This document shows positions 45,640-57,479 of a stretch of DNA of 64,000 nt, one piece after another. Origin of the DNA: Gambelia wislizenii (Eukaryota > Chordata > Lepidosauria > Squamata > Crotaphytidae); contig JAUMIR010000001.1 in assembly GCA_030847615.1 (NCBI GenBank), positions 289,008,187 to 289,072,186 on the forward strand, given 5' to 3'. The first letter of the stretch is position 1. Every line of letters begins with the position of its first letter. A model generated the notes under the pieces. The model had not been told where the DNA came from. It worked only from the letters and a program-made list of their open reading frames with translations, and did not search any database. A program made the position numbers and the translations under genes.

Positions 45640-45736
45640 TTGTGGGGGCAATTAGCTAACACACATTGAAAACTGCTTAGAGAGTGCCTAGTGCACTCTC
45701 TATAAAGTGGTGTAGATGTGTAAAATGCTGTTGCTT
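45640..45736 (+). mobile_element. Sauria-type SINE 3' part
   Basis: TTGTGGGGGCAATTAGCTAA, AAAACTGCTTAGAGAGTGCC and TAAAATGCTGTTGCTTA match the SINE 3' half. Confidence 0.65.
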
Positions 45737-45860
45737 AACAATTTGTAAACCGCTCTGAGAGCCTTTGTGGCTGAAGAACAGGTATAAATACCATAAATAA
45801 ATGAACAAACAAACAAATACATTAATAAAGCAGGTATAAATACCTTAAACAAATAAACAA
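45737..45860 (+). mobile_element. LINE/SINE 3' tail with A-rich repeats
   Basis: TGTAAACCGCTCTGAGAGCC, TTTGTGGCTGAAGAACAGGT and ATAAATACCATAAATAAATG; GCAGGTATAAATACCTTAAA then repeats the tail once more (45831). Confidence 0.5.
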
Positions 45861-46955
45861 ACTCTTCCAGGTAAATAAAGTGTTTGTACTTAATTTTGTC
45901 TTGTTTTTGCCTTGAGATGAAATTTTAGCAATTGCTTGGCCTTCCTTTGGTAATCCATCCCAGTGCTTATCCTTTTAAAAACAACCAAACAAGAGTGGTG
46001 GGGATGTGAGGAACAAACCATGCTTTCCACTTCTTACAGTAAACTTCTCTGATTCCTCCATTCCCTTATAATTCATAAATGTGCCAGGAGGTCATCTTGT
46101 GAACATCAAGCACCATGAGTGTGGGAAACCTGGGAATTTCATGGCATCTTGGGAAAAGGCACATTATAATTTCATGTTTCAGCAGTGTAACAGCTCAGAC
46201 CATTTAGCTGGTGATAAAACCCTTCTCCTTAAGCTTTCATTGGCAAGCCTTACCATTATTTGGTATAAAAAGTAAAAATATTTTTTTCCTCAAATCAGCT
46301 GTCAGACATTGCTTCCAGCTGGAACGTTCACAATGTGATAAAATTAGAATGATGAAAAGAAAACACATTAGACACAAATAGGCCTAATTTAAAAAGTCAT
46401 ATCTTGCCTTTGCTACATGGCTTCAACTGTATTTGTGGGGTACAATAGCCATACTCCAGGCAATTCTCTTGTCACTACAGAATTCTTTCCTAAATTAGAG
46501 CTTTTGGATAGGACTTTTTTATACTGCAAGAGAATGTAACTAAATGTCAGGTGCAGAGAAACAATCTGCAAACGTCTATTCATAAAAATTATGGGAGATT
46601 ATAAATGGACGAGGCAATTGGCAAATAGCACAGAAGGACACAACATGAAACAATTATATTTATACCGCTTTGCAAAAAGCATATTTCTGTGCCCCCAGGG
46701 AACAGAAGCAGGAAATAAGAGCTGAACCTGATGCCACACTTCTCAAGGGGACCACTACTGTATCATTTTAGTCAAATTCACTGTGGGAAACAGAGCTGCA
46801 GGCCACAAAAGAAGTGTATTGAGACTGGGAAGCTCAGTACATGATGCCCATAGCACACATGGTGAGCTGTATTAACCAGGGGCACACAACCATGGAGGAT
46901 CTGGGGGCTGCACACACACACAGCCATTTTCACCACACTGTGTATCCCAGTGGGC
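45861..46955. other. No gene recognised
   Basis: Anonymous sequence. Confidence 0.4.
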
Positions 46956-46957
46956 CC

Positions 46958-47035
46958 TTTGTTATTATTTGCCATCACGTCAACTTCAACTTATGGTGGC
47001 CCTACGAATGAGAGATGTGCATGAGCCCCAGTCAC
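46958..47035 (-). mobile_element. Squamate SINE 3' part
   Basis: TTTGTTATTATTTGCCATCA, CAACTTCAACTTATGGTGGC and CTACGAATGAGAGATGTGC parallel the piece at 15.66 kb. Confidence 0.55.
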
Positions 47036-47480
47036 CAACAACCTTAATGGCCATTTCTCCTCCCTCTCTTATAAGCCTCAGCTCATAATAAGCCCTAGCT
47101 GTCCTGCCTATCTCCCTACAATTATAGTAGTAGCTACTTGTTTAGATTTTACTTGCAGTTTTTTCCGTATCTCATACCCCCTTCAAATCTCAACTCATCC
47201 ACCTGCAGCCACTCCAGTTCCTTTAGATGTGTCAGGCTTGTCTGGGGGCTCTCAGCTTGGAACCCCCAGAGTTAGTTTCCCTCTAAAGACAACCCTGAGC
47301 AGCCTCACTCGGGCACCCCCTAGAAGCCAAAACACTGCCACCACTCACTGAATTGAACCCCCTTTCCACACAGCACAGTGAGAAGCTGTGCAGTTCTCTG
47401 ATTAAACAGTGGAACTACTTGCCACTGTAGAACCATCCAACTCCTCCCCTCCTATCCCCAGAGAGAGAGAGAGAGAGAGA

Positions 47481-48063
47481 TGTAGCAATTACCAAGAGAT
47501 AAGGCGCATGCAACATCAGCTTATAAGAAGATTAGAAAAAGCTTATTTTATTCAAGCAAGTTCAAGGCATGCAAATCTCTCATGAGGGCCAGCACCTTCC
47601 AGGCCCCCCGGTACACTTTAGATTTACAGAAATAGCAAAAGTATTAAAGTCAAAGCATTCAGTTATTTTAAGCTACATTCAGCCACCAAAGTTTAAGAAA
47701 ATAACATAAAATTCCTGACACCATCTAAACAGTCCCTAAAGATTCTGCTCACAATATGCAGTCTTCTGTTGGATTCAGATGGAAGGCTGGAGCCAGTAGA
47801 TGTGCCAGGCTGGCTCAATAGCATCTTCCATTGTTAATCTCTGGGCCTGGTGTCTGCATCCCAGACCCTCCTTTGTCTCTCAAACATCATGGTCTGACTC
47901 CACCATGTGCTCATCCAAAGCATTTATAGTCTTTTTTAAAAATTGTCCCTCTGGCATTCTGATTGGTCAATTATGTCTCTGGTAAGCTGATGTCATTGCT
48001 GACAGCCAAGCTTTCAGGATGTCCTCTTAAAATAGCTTCATTCTCCCCCTATATCAGTACACA
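47481..48063 (-). mobile_element. Solo LTR candidate, minus strand
   Basis: The plus strand starts TGTAGCAATTACC and ends ATATCAGTACACA, giving TG...CA ends. On the minus strand an inverted CCAAT (ATTGG at 47962-47966) is followed 33 bases on by TATAAA (47923-47928), and AATAAA lies further down (47547-47552). This order suits U3-R-U5. I see no primer site or purine tract beside it, so if real it is solitary. A GA microsatellite (47459-47480) abuts its left side. Confidence 0.4.
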
Positions 48064-50104
48064 GTTGTCTTCCATGATTGTGTCCTGTTGTGCAAAATAC
48101 CCTTAAAATTCCATCTTCTTATTTAACAGTGGTGTGTTATTCACTATCCCATGTTAACTGCAGTTTGCTTATACTTGTTAACCTCATCACTACAGCTGGA
48201 ATGTTCTTGTCTCCTGATCTCAGTTTAAACACATTTGTAGACAGTTCACTGACTGGGCCAGGAGTGAAGGCATGATGTTTTCCTTGTTTCTATGAACTGT
48301 GGACTGTGAAGCCAGGAAGGATCTGAAGGGTCTCTTATTCAAGTCCCTCTGGAGACCTCTGTTCATACCTACCATTAACTAAAAATTTCCCCATTACACA
48401 TAGTTAAGCTAAACAGCTCTTGGTTAATTCAATAACTCATAGATCTTGACAATGTGACCATTTTTCCTATCAGCGAAATGGTCTGATTGGATCCTCTTAT
48501 CTACTCTTATTCTCCAAATTAACCTCCAGTCTTGCTTATCCAATTGCAATGTTCTCTCTCCCTCTCTCCCTGTCTTCTAAATCTAGGAACTAGCCTCCTC
48601 CATACTGCCCACCCTACCGTATGCACAAGCATAAAGAATTTCATTAAGTATATAGGTATATATAACAGCATTCAGTCTCAAAGCATCCTTTTTCACTCCG
48701 TCCAGTGCTGGCACTCAAAATTTACCCACACCTCAGGGATAAGTTCTTGGGCCTACAGAGAGCTGTACTAGCAGAAAACTGGGAAGGGGGGAACCTTGGA
48801 GCTCTTTAGAATCCTGGTCCAAGGATTCTTCTGTGATTGCTAGGATGGTACTAAATAGCTAGGTGAGCCTTTTCTCTCTGGTTCTTGTTATTTTATGTCC
48901 TGCATCCTTCTCATTCATTTACCTTTGCCTGCCTTTGCTGTTCTGAAAAGTGGAGAAAGATAAGGAGCAAGGGAGATGTCCTTTCTACCCATGCTTCCCC
49001 ATGCTCCCCGTGTACCTCAGCTATAACACTGAAAAGGAGACCCCTGCATTTCCACTGTCCAGAGGACATTCCTTAATTCCAAGAGGTGGTAGTGTATATG
49101 TACAAGAAACACGTTAAAAAGCTGTTGAAAGAGATGCAGAAGCAAAAAGCAACAGACCAATCAAGATCTGGAAAGGGAACTGATGGAGTACAAAGGGGAC
49201 CAATGTTTTTCAGCCCACATTACTGTTCAGGGAACATCTGATGCTCTAGCATTGTGGAAACTAAACAGAAGTGCATAGATCAGTACTATGGAGAGCTCCT
49301 TGCATGGCAGTCTGAGCTTTTAAAAGTTCAGTGACTATTATCCTTGATAGGAGAGAAATTAACACAAAAGCCCCAATCTATAAATAAAGCTTTATAGAAT
49401 CTGTACAGCTTTATAAAAGGCCGGTTGCTTCAGCTTTCCTAAACAATACCTCAAACAGGTTTTACAGCTGAATTGTTCCTTTTTTCCATTCTCTCATTTT
49501 GCGTAAGTGCCTGTTTCCCCCTAAATGAATGGCTGGCAAAGCAATTGTATAAGGAAAGTAGGATTACTTCTCCTTTTAACTTGGTACTTCTCTGCCAACT
49601 TTGGCAACTACATTTCTGAACACGCCTAAAAGATCTCTTTCCTCTGCCTCATTTCATTTCCCTTCTACATGATGAACCTCAGTTGATTTATTTGTGAATC
49701 ATGTCAGTAGTGAGGTGGAAATCTACAGTGATTCTAAAAATCATTCTTGCATTCCATCTCTCTCTCTCCTCTCTCTCTGGATGTGTGTGTAAAGGTATGA
49801 ATCATGCAATGAATATAGGAAATGATTGTGTGGATCTAAGGAAGACTACAACAGTTTTGCCTAAACAGTTTAACCAAAAATATACAATATAAGCTTGGCC
49901 AAAAAAATTGAGAACACGGAAATAATTAAGCCCCAAAGAGACTGTTTTTAAGAAGCCTTTTGTCAGACATGGTTGAACTGTTTAACTATCCCTTTGATCT
50001 TTACATAAAGACTGAAAGTTTTGTTTTGAGATGTATCTGTTTCCAAAAGAATCCCATATTAATGCTCCATTCAGGCAGACCTTACCACATGTGATTATTC
50101 CTCG
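48064..50104. other. No gene recognised
   Basis: Anonymous sequence with short CT-rich runs (about 48551-48570 and 49759-49780). No domain in the short frames. Confidence 0.4.
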
Positions 50105-50105
50105 G

Positions 50106-50289
50106 GTATCTAGTGGTTTGAGTGTTGGACTACAACTGTGGAGACCAGGGTTTAAATCCCCGCTTGGCCATGAAAGCCCACTGGCTGACCTTGGGCAAGT
50201 CACATACCCTCAGCCTCAGAAAACCCTGTGATAGGTTGCTTTAGGGTCACCATAAGTCGGAAATGACATGAAAGCACACAACAACAATG
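50106..50289 (+). mobile_element. Squamate SINE, near full length
   Basis: Head TATCTAGTGGTTTGAGTGTT with A box; B-box region GGGTTTAAATCCCCGCTTGG; body CACTGGCTGACCTTGGGCAA; tail GATAGGTTGCTTTAGGGTCA, CCATAAGTCGGAAATGACAT and CACACAACAACAATG. It is the best copy of this tRNA-derived family in the window. Confidence 0.8.
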
Positions 50290-51188
50290 CTTACATCTCT
50301 GCCTAGCAGTCTGCTTCAACCCAGTAAGCATTTTTTTTTCTTTTGGCTATGGATACTTAAGTGGACCTGAATACTGTACTAAAAATGCCTGCCAAAGACT
50401 CAGATCCCTTTGTTTCTCTTCCAGAGAGAAAAGAAGGAGACTATTTGGTCACTGTTGATCATGTAATAGAGAACCACACATCTGCTTTAAAAGACTAGGG
50501 GGAGCTTGCTTGGGGGGATAAGTGAGAATTTAATCATATAGGACTATGTGTAAGATCAAGTTCTGGAACCTTACATTGGATCCCAGCCCTCCTAGAAAAC
50601 CTCTTTACCTCCATATGGAAACATAAAATGGGATCACTTTCCCACTTAGATGTCTACTGTCATAAGCAATATCACACATGTTGTAACAAAAAGTAGAAAC
50701 AGAATATTGCCAAAGGCTGGTCATTCCATTTGCAACCAATGGATGTGCACATGACTGTCCCCTAGCAATACAAAGCCTGTTCCTCATGTGTCCTTCATAG
50801 TTAAATGCATCACAAGATTAGCCAGCCATTCTTTCTAGATGTTGAAAATGAAGGGCACTTGAGATAGATTACCTTGGCTTTTGTGGATTTTGCAGTTTTC
50901 TAGTTTGGCATGTTCCATGGGATGTCTCTGCTATCTTGCTTAGAAATACTAAATGTAGAGTGCTGCTGTAAACAGTGCAGTGTTGCTCATTAAGCTATCT
51001 TCAATGTGCCATTTTTTGTGAGCCCTTAAGCAGAAAGACAAGCACTCAGGACAGCGGGGAGATACTCCTCAGTTGCTGTGTTGGAAAAGCTTAGAAAAAT
51101 TACTTTTCTGGATTATGAGACCCAGAACATCTCAGTGACCACGGTGGCTAGCAGATTATAGGAGTTATAGTTCAAAAAAGTAACTAAC
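50290..51188. other. No gene recognised
   Basis: Anonymous sequence; 51150-51180 resembles a MITE core fragment (AGGAGTTATAGTTCAAAAAA). Confidence 0.35.
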
Positions 51189-51411
51189 TAGATTTTCAGA
51201 CAACACTGTTATAGTGTTACTATTCCACTATATTTGCTATGGCTGCCTCCTGTTGAATCCTGGGATTTGCAGTTTAGGGAGGGGCATTTGCAACTCTCAG
51301 CCAAAGAGCTCTTAGGCCTCACTAAACTACAAACCCCAGAATCCCACAGCAGGAAACCAGAGCAGTTAAAGTGGAATAGTAAGACTATGACAGTGTAGTC
51401 TGAAAATCTCC
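51189..51411. mobile_element. Palindromic MITE (GATTTTC-ACAC family), copy 2
   Basis: CTAGATTTTCAGACAACACT and CAGTGTAGTCTGAAAATCTCC are inverted ends. CTATTCCACTATATTTGCTA and the ATCCTGGGATTTGCAGTTTA core pair with the right arm. About 80 percent identical by eye to the MITE in the copia LTR. Confidence 0.75.
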
Positions 51412-51550
51412 CACGTTCTGGTTATGATCAGATGTGAAGTAGCCTCTGCATGTGTGTACCTGCAGTGGGGGTAGGGAGAAATTGCTCAGAAAGATGGTCT
51501 CCATTTATGCAGGGGCAAATCCAGTTACTATATACAAGACTGCCTATTAA

Positions 51551-52112
51551 TGACTTTTTCAGATGGGGACTTTAATCCTGTTCCTGTCTCACAAAGCACC
51601 CTCCCATCCCACTCCCGTCCTTGCCACGGAATAAAGGAAAAGTTTTCACACACCTACCTTTTTCACGACAGGAACGTCCTCCACCTCCCCTCGGCTTGCT
51701 GGGCATGCAGCTATCGAAAAGCTGCATTCACGTCCTGTAAATGAAATCCCGCCCGTTCGCACAAGAGAACGGTGGTGCAGGAAATTTAAAAATAAAACTA
51801 CAGTAAAAATAAAAGTCAAAAAAGAAAACCAAGTCCCAGAACACTCTCAGAATTTTATAAGTAACCCGGGGGGAGGAGGGTGTAACTTACCTCCTCACCC
51901 CGATCTTTGCCAGAAGTGTCTGGCACAGACTCCCCCCCCCCCATGGCTGGTATCGCTCCATCATAATGGGAGAGGAACAGGGCACCTTTCAGACCACCTG
52001 TGATTTTGTGACAGAAATGGAATGGGTGGTCTATTGACGATGTTTCCCTGTGATTAAAATATCACGGGGTCAGCAGAGGAGCAGCACAGGACGGGGAATG
52101 AAACCATTTCCC
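51551..52112 (+). mobile_element. MITE, GGAC-TTTTCAGATGGGG family, 3'-truncated
   Basis: Left end TGACTTTTTCAGATGGGGAC. The body matches the reverse of 15.73-16.24 kb and the 18.25-18.87 kb copy (CCCGTTCGCACAAGAGAACG, GTCAGCAGAGGAGCAGCACA). The right terminal repeat is absent: mariner sequence starts there. Confidence 0.65.
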
Positions 52113-52114
52113 CA

Positions 52115-52460
52115 CAGTTCAGGTCTTTCTTTCTTGACTCTTTCTCTCAGCTTTGTCAAAACTTCCTTATAATAATGCTGGTTCATTGTTCTGCCCTTTG
52201 GAACCCATTCTGCCAACATTACGCCCTTGATGTCAAACCCCCCCAATAAGCATGGCTTTGAATGTGGACTTGCTTTGATGTGCTTTTTCCATTCTTGGTG
52301 ATAATGGTGTTTTTCCTGTGCATTGACTGTTGTTTTGTCTCAGGATCATACTGAAAGATCCAGTTTCATCATAATTGATGATTTTTTTAAAAGGGTTTGG
52401 GTCTGCCTCAAGTTGCTACAGAATGTCACATTGCTCGACTTTTAAACGTAGCATTTTTCT
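52115..52460 (-). pseudogene. mariner transposase relic
   Basis: The minus-strand translation gives INYDETGSFSYDPETKQQS, matching the first catalytic Asp region (GDE) and the DPETKQQS motif of mariner. After a frame shift, FDIKGVMLAEWVPKGRTMNQ carries the second catalytic Asp, followed by HYYKEVLTKLRERVKKERPE. The region with the third Asp would lie beyond 52115 and is missing. The frame before the first motif has a stop. The enzyme would cut and paste its element at TA sites; this piece is dead. Confidence 0.8.
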
Positions 52461-52660
52461 GGCAGACAGCAGACAACACAGCTGCTTTAAACAATGACTG
52501 ACAATTAACTGAATGGCCGAGAGTGTTGATGTTTGTCATGCAGGTTCAGACATGTTTAAGGTCACCACTCAAATGTTCACAATCAGTTCTCTCTCATTTG
52601 TCTGAAAGGTAGAAACACAGTCTCTTTATTTAATAGACAGACCTCATATTTCCTCTGACC
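52461..52660. other. Possible further mariner sequence
   Basis: Upstream part of the mariner relic may extend here, but I cannot align it securely. Confidence 0.3.
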
Positions 52661-52661
52661 A

Positions 52662-52897
52662 GGAGCCCGTTCACACTACAGAATTATAGTGCTACTTATA
52701 ATTATAAACTATTCCACTTTAACTGCCCTGGTTCTAGCTATAGAGTCCTAGAATTTGCAATTCAGGGACCACTTAGAGGTCTCAACCAGAGAGCTCCAGT
52801 GCCTCTCTAAACTACAAATCTCAGGATTCCATAGGATAGAACCATGGCAGCTGAAGTGGAATAATAGTGCTATGATTGGGTAGTGTGAATGGGCCTC
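52662..52897. mobile_element. Palindromic MITE (CACACTAC family), copy 3
   Basis: GGAGCCCGTTCACACTACAG at the left and GGTAGTGTGAATGGGCCTC at the right are inverted ends. Arms ACTATTCCACTTTAACTGCC and GGCAGCTGAAGTGGAATAAT pair. Confidence 0.75.
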
Positions 52898-53022
52898 TGG
52901 CCTTGTATGAAAAAACACCCAGTGTTTACTGTGTACTAAAATTATGGCTTTAGAAAATGGTCCCTAAATTAAGTCAGGGCATTCAAATGAGTGACTATTA
53001 TTACCAGTCATAGCATGGCTAC

Positions 53023-53092
53023 TCTTTCTTTTCTTTTCTTTTCTTTTCTTTTCTTTTCTTTTCTTTTCTTTCTTTTTTTTTTATTTTATTTT
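53023..53092. repeat. (TTTTC)n pyrimidine tract
   Basis: About ten TTTTC units followed by a T-rich run. Confidence 0.95.
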
Positions 53093-53411
53093 TGAGCATG
53101 ACTTTTCAAGCTCTGCTACTAGTCTTGTCATACCTACAGACATGGATAGGTAGGAAAGGATGGTATCCAAGTTCTTCACTTTTGGGGCCCTCAGCAGTTG
53201 CCTCAGCACACCATTTGTTTCTTAAGATTTGTGTTAATATCACACTTCCCTCGTTCAAGAACAAAGCACTCAACATTCACATCCATATTAGAAGAAATTC
53301 TGCCAGTTTGTCCAACTGTATACTTCTATGTCTCCTATTCAATCTAAATAAATAGCAGCAGAAATTTGCAAAATAAGCTAAGTGTGATAAACATGCAAAA
53401 TAATGGGCGAC
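53093..53411. other. No gene recognised
   Basis: The frame at 53092-53355 has no known domain. Confidence 0.35.
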
Positions 53412-53423
53412 CATTGGGAGAGA

Positions 53424-53588
53424 TTTTCCTTGGGTTTTTTTCCGAGCTGTGAGGCCGTGTTCTGGAATAGTTTCTTTCTGACGGTTCGCCTCCATCTGTG
53501 GCTGGCATCTTCTGTTCTCTGAACCCAAGGAAACCCCCCAAAACCAAGGAAAATCTATGGATGCTGGCCGTGAAAGCCTTCGACTTCA
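53424..53588. mobile_element. Inverted Penelope-like fragment with perfect 12-bp duplication
   Basis: The left 110 bp are the reversed Penelope-like 3' end (minus strand: GAAGATGCCAGCCACAGATG, CCAGAACACGGCCTCACAGC). The right part switches to plus orientation: AACCAAGGAAAATCTATGGA, TGCTGGCCGTGAAAGCCTTC. CATTGGGAGAGA lies on both sides (53412-53423 and 53589-53600). The inserted 165 bp are thus one inverted-repeat end of a Penelope-like element. Confidence 0.8.
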
Positions 53589-53600
53589 CATTGGGAGAGA

Positions 53601-55366
53601 CCTTGAACCCAAATGAAATAAGCATGTCATCTTTGTAAATAGGTTGCAGTTATGCAACAGGCCTTTTTGAAAGCAGGTAGTCAAATGGCTTTATTTTCTA
53701 CATCATAAAAAGATGTCAAATAAAAAGTGCAAATATAATTCTAGAGGATGCAATATGATATAAATATATCAGTAATTATGTACCCACATCTTGAAAAGTT
53801 TGTGTGTAGAATCACAGGTGCTATTAATATAGGCATTGCCAGCACTCTTACATAACAAATAGAACATAATTAATAGAAGGTTCTAGTTCTACAAATCTAG
53901 TGTTATAGTGCTTCACTCCTTCCAAATGTTCTCTCTCTCTCTCTCTCTTTCTCTTTTTAAATTCACTGCAATAATCAATCTTGCTCTCTGTTAGGTAGAA
54001 ACACACTATTTCTAACATTTTATTTTTAACAGCATGTTTCATAATAGATTACATTCAATTCCATTGGTGAGCTTCCAAGGGACCAGAATAACTAGAGGAG
54101 ATGGACAGTTTCTGGATGTGGAGCAGGGAGAAGCTTTCCTTCACAGCCCAGAGTAATCCATTTTCCTTCATAAAATGAAAGTGGTGCATTCTGGGAAGTT
54201 GTAGAAATAACTAACATGACCCATAAAATACTGAGATACCCATGCACATCATTTGAATTACTGTAGGGTTTTTTTCTTAGATCCAAGCCAGCATCCCATG
54301 GGAATTATCAGGGAGGCAGAAAAAGAAGACAAAAATAGTAGAAGAGGAGTGAGGAAAGGCTAAAAGTTCAAGGAAGGTTGATTAAAAGAAAAATGGAAGA
54401 TGTGCCTGCAACATCCCTCTAGGCCATGAAAGAAAACTAGGAAGAGGGGGAAGGTTTCAGGAGAAAGGAAGGCTAGGGGATATTATTGCACAAAAGGATG
54501 GCAGTATCACTTCACTTTAATGACAGACGCACTCTTGCACGTCTCCAAGCCAACCCAAATGTAAGTCCCTGGCTACCAAGAAAACCTTTTCTTCATATAT
54601 TGGCTGCTAGTTATATGTAGTCAAGAAGAGCATTCTTCCTTGTAATGCCACAGGCCACAGCCTGTGAAACAGTGGGGTGGTTTTGCCTTCCTACTCAGGT
54701 AGGATTGTATACTTTAATTTGCAACATGTGAGACTCTTTTGCCTCGAGACCACAATCTAGTGAGTGTGCCAGGAGTGTGATGGGATTTTTGCACATACAG
54801 TATACAGTAAGTTTTACTGAGTGGTTCCCGTCAGTGATCAAGCAGCTTTTTGTATACCTTGTTGCCACCATGTGCTATCCTGGTAGAACATAGGAGGCTG
54901 TGTCTACAGGATCAGTGACTAAAGGATGATATGGTGGCCATGATGAGACAGAGTCCAGAGACCAACAGGAAGGGAGTAGATTCAGGAAATCCAAGGCTAG
55001 CCCAAGAACTTTTGTGGTTTGAAATGAAGGACAAGATGCCTTATTTCCTCCATTCCACAGACAGCTAAACTAGCAGCTGGATCATACTTCAACATGAATG
55101 ATGTCACAGGATCATCCACTGGAGCTGAGGCAGCAGATTGGTTTGGGGAGGATGACGGAGTTCAAGAGCAACTGCTGAGGGAGCTGCTGCCATTGTTCAC
55201 CAGCATCTGCCTCACAAGGGGATCACCTAGCTCTGCCTAATGGCAGGGCTGGCCCTGAATCTATTAGAAGAGAAAGAAGGAAGAAACACATCCAGCAAGC
55301 AAGCAGGGTTGATACTGTCAGCCAAAGTATCTAGCACTGAGTGAGACAGACGGAATTATCTTAGGG
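53601..55366. other. No gene recognised
   Basis: Anonymous sequence with a (CT)n run at 53932-53956. No domain in short frames. Confidence 0.4.
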
Positions 55367-55502
55367 CAGGGGTAACTAACACGGTGCTATCCAGATGTTT
55401 CGGACAACAACGCACATAATCCATGACTATTGGTTTCCCAACTAGGGCTTAAAGAAGATGTGGTCTTATATACCTGAAGGGCATCAAGTTGCCTATTGCT
55501 AC
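55367..55502. mobile_element. Palindromic hAT-like MITE, diverged
   Basis: CAGGGGTAACTAACACGGTG and CCAGATGTTTCGGACAACAA at the left; CTGAAGGGCATCAAGTTGCC and TATTGCT at the right. Confidence 0.5.
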
Positions 55503-56078
55503 TTTAGGGTCTCTTTCTGTATCCTTTTATGAGCTTGTTAACCCTTTCGTTAGTTAGACTGGGCTAAGCTATAATAATAAAATGGAATGAGAGTTGAAGG
55601 GAGATAATTATGCAGCACATTTAAAATGTAGCACATGTAGCAAATATCTTGCAAGTTTTGAAATTGATTTCAACTATTGACGAAAAGAAAGCGGTGGAAG
55701 GTCATGACCTAACAATTCAGTGAAATGCCAAAACCTTGTTGCTGTATTTCATTGCAACAAGCCTAATTTCTCCACTTGCTGTTTTAATACATAGAAAATA
55801 AGCTTGCCAAAAAGAAAAAACCCAGCCCTTGAATCTGTTGTCCTTTAGGAAGCAGCTAATAGGTACCTTAGAGGATACCTGAATCCCCATGAGCAAACTC
55901 AGCCTCAACCATTCTCCTCCCTCAAGTAAAGTATTTGAGTTTGTTTCTAAAGGGGGAGAGTCATATGCATAAAACATGACAAAGCTTCAGGGAGGGAGAG
56001 TTCATTAGAACTCCTCCTCAAGATTCTTAGAAGTGACTTAGACCTGATGGATGCCTGGCAGTAGCCCCTTCAGAAGCC
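55503..56078. other. No gene recognised
   Basis: The minus frame 55717-55977 has no family motif. Confidence 0.4.
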
Positions 56079-56158
56079 GTAGAATCATAGACTACTCTAA
56101 AAGTTGAAAGGGGTTACAAGGGCCATCTAGTTCAACCCCCTGCCATACAGGGACACAC
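56079..56158 (-). mobile_element. CR1 3' end fragment, reverse
   Basis: TAGAATCATAGACTACTCTA, AAAGGGGTTACAAGGGCCAT and CTAGTTCAACCCCCTGCCAT are the reversed CR1 tail. Confidence 0.8.
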
Positions 56159-56264
56159 AATTGGGGTGGGTGAAGAAAAGAAAGTGGGTAACAACAAAAA
56201 TAATTAGTTTTAACAATGGTGGCAGAAATCCTGGATTAGGAAATATATCACATTTGTGTAACTA

Positions 56265-56489
56265 TGGCTGCTGGCACACTGCAGAAATGATGCAGTTTGA
56301 TACCACTTTAACTGCCATGGCTCAATGCTATGGAATTCTGGGATTTGTAGTTTGACAAGATCTTTAGCCTTCTCTCTCAGAGAACCCTGGCACCACATCA
56401 AACTACAAATCCCAGGATTCTATAGGATGGAGCCATGATAGCTACAGGCGTGTCAAACTGCATTATTTCTGCAGTATGTCAGTAGCCTA
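56265..56489. mobile_element. Palindromic MITE, GGTGCATCTACA-related (copy 3)
   Basis: CACACTGCAGAAATGATGCA and GTTTGATACCACTTTAACTG pair with the right arm (TCAAACTGCATTATTTCTGC). The core is ATTCTGGGATTTGTAGTTTG against CAAACTACAAATCCCAGGAT. The termini differ from the copies at 20.2 and 41.5 kb. Confidence 0.7.
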
Positions 56490-57030
56490 GGTTAGGATTT
56501 GCATCCATCTCCCCAGCCCTTGGAAGATGGTGTTGTGGTTTTATTGAACATTGCACAATGGGTGTGTCCATGTGTTGGAATTGCTCTCTTAATATAACAT
56601 GTAGTCTTGTGTGACAGTTAAAGAGTGAAACAGCCTGAGGAGATGCACACTCACTCTGGACAGTTTGTCTATGCAAATTATGTAGCTAAGTCATAGCTGC
56701 AGCATAACCCATTGCATTTTAAATTCTGAAATTATTTTCAGAATTTAACCTTACTTTGTTATAAACTGCCACAGGAACCAGAATTGGTCAAATCAGAGAC
56801 CTGTTTGTCCAATTAAAAACAACAAAAGAAGAACAAATCTAATTTGAGTTCCTTGCTTACTGTCCTCAAGTTCTTGAATACCGTACATGTAGTTTATTTA
56901 TTTTTGCTTAGCAGGGAAACATTAAAAATGTGATTCCTCCATAGGAATCTGAAGTGGTGCAGTTCTTTCTGCCAGCTCAGAAGTTTGTATAATTTGAATG
57001 AGACTGGGTTGATACATGAGGTTGAAAGTT
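56490..57030. other. No gene recognised
   Basis: Anonymous sequence before the Tigger-like element. Confidence 0.35.
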
Positions 57031-57369
57031 TACAGTACAGGTTGAGTCTCCCTTATCCAGAATTCCAAAATCCAAAATATTCCAAAGTCCAAAATTGTTC
57101 ACATGGGTGGCTGAGATAGTGACAACTTTCTGTGCTTTCTGATGGTTCAGTGTACACAAACTTTGTTTCATGCACAAAATTATTCAAAATATTGTGTATA
57201 AAATTACCTTCACACTTTGTGTATAAGGTGTATATGAAACATAAATGAATTTTATGTTTAGACTTAGGTCCCATCTCCAAAATATCTAATTATGTATATG
57301 CAAATATTCCAAAATCTGGAATCTATATATATAATTCTCTTATATACAGTATATATATAAAACACATTT

Positions 57370-57444
57370 CCAGTGTGCTGATTGGCTGCTTAGGAAACTG
57401 ACCAACCAATCAAAGCTCGGTTGGGCAGCCAATCAGCACACTGG
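57370..57444. repeat. 20-bp perfect inverted repeat in the Helitron 5' part
   Basis: CCAGTGTGCTGATTGGCTGC (57370-57389) and GCAGCCAATCAGCACACTGG (57425-57444), with a 35-bp spacer. Both arms contain a CCAAT-type core (ATTGG / CCAAT). Confidence 0.95.
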
Positions 57445-57479
57445 GGACAGGACCATGTGGAAATTTCATTCCTGTGTAA

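Noticed and set aside
53092..53355. Possible 87-codon gene after the pyrimidine tract
   Set aside because: No domain; probably a chance frame beside a microsatellite.
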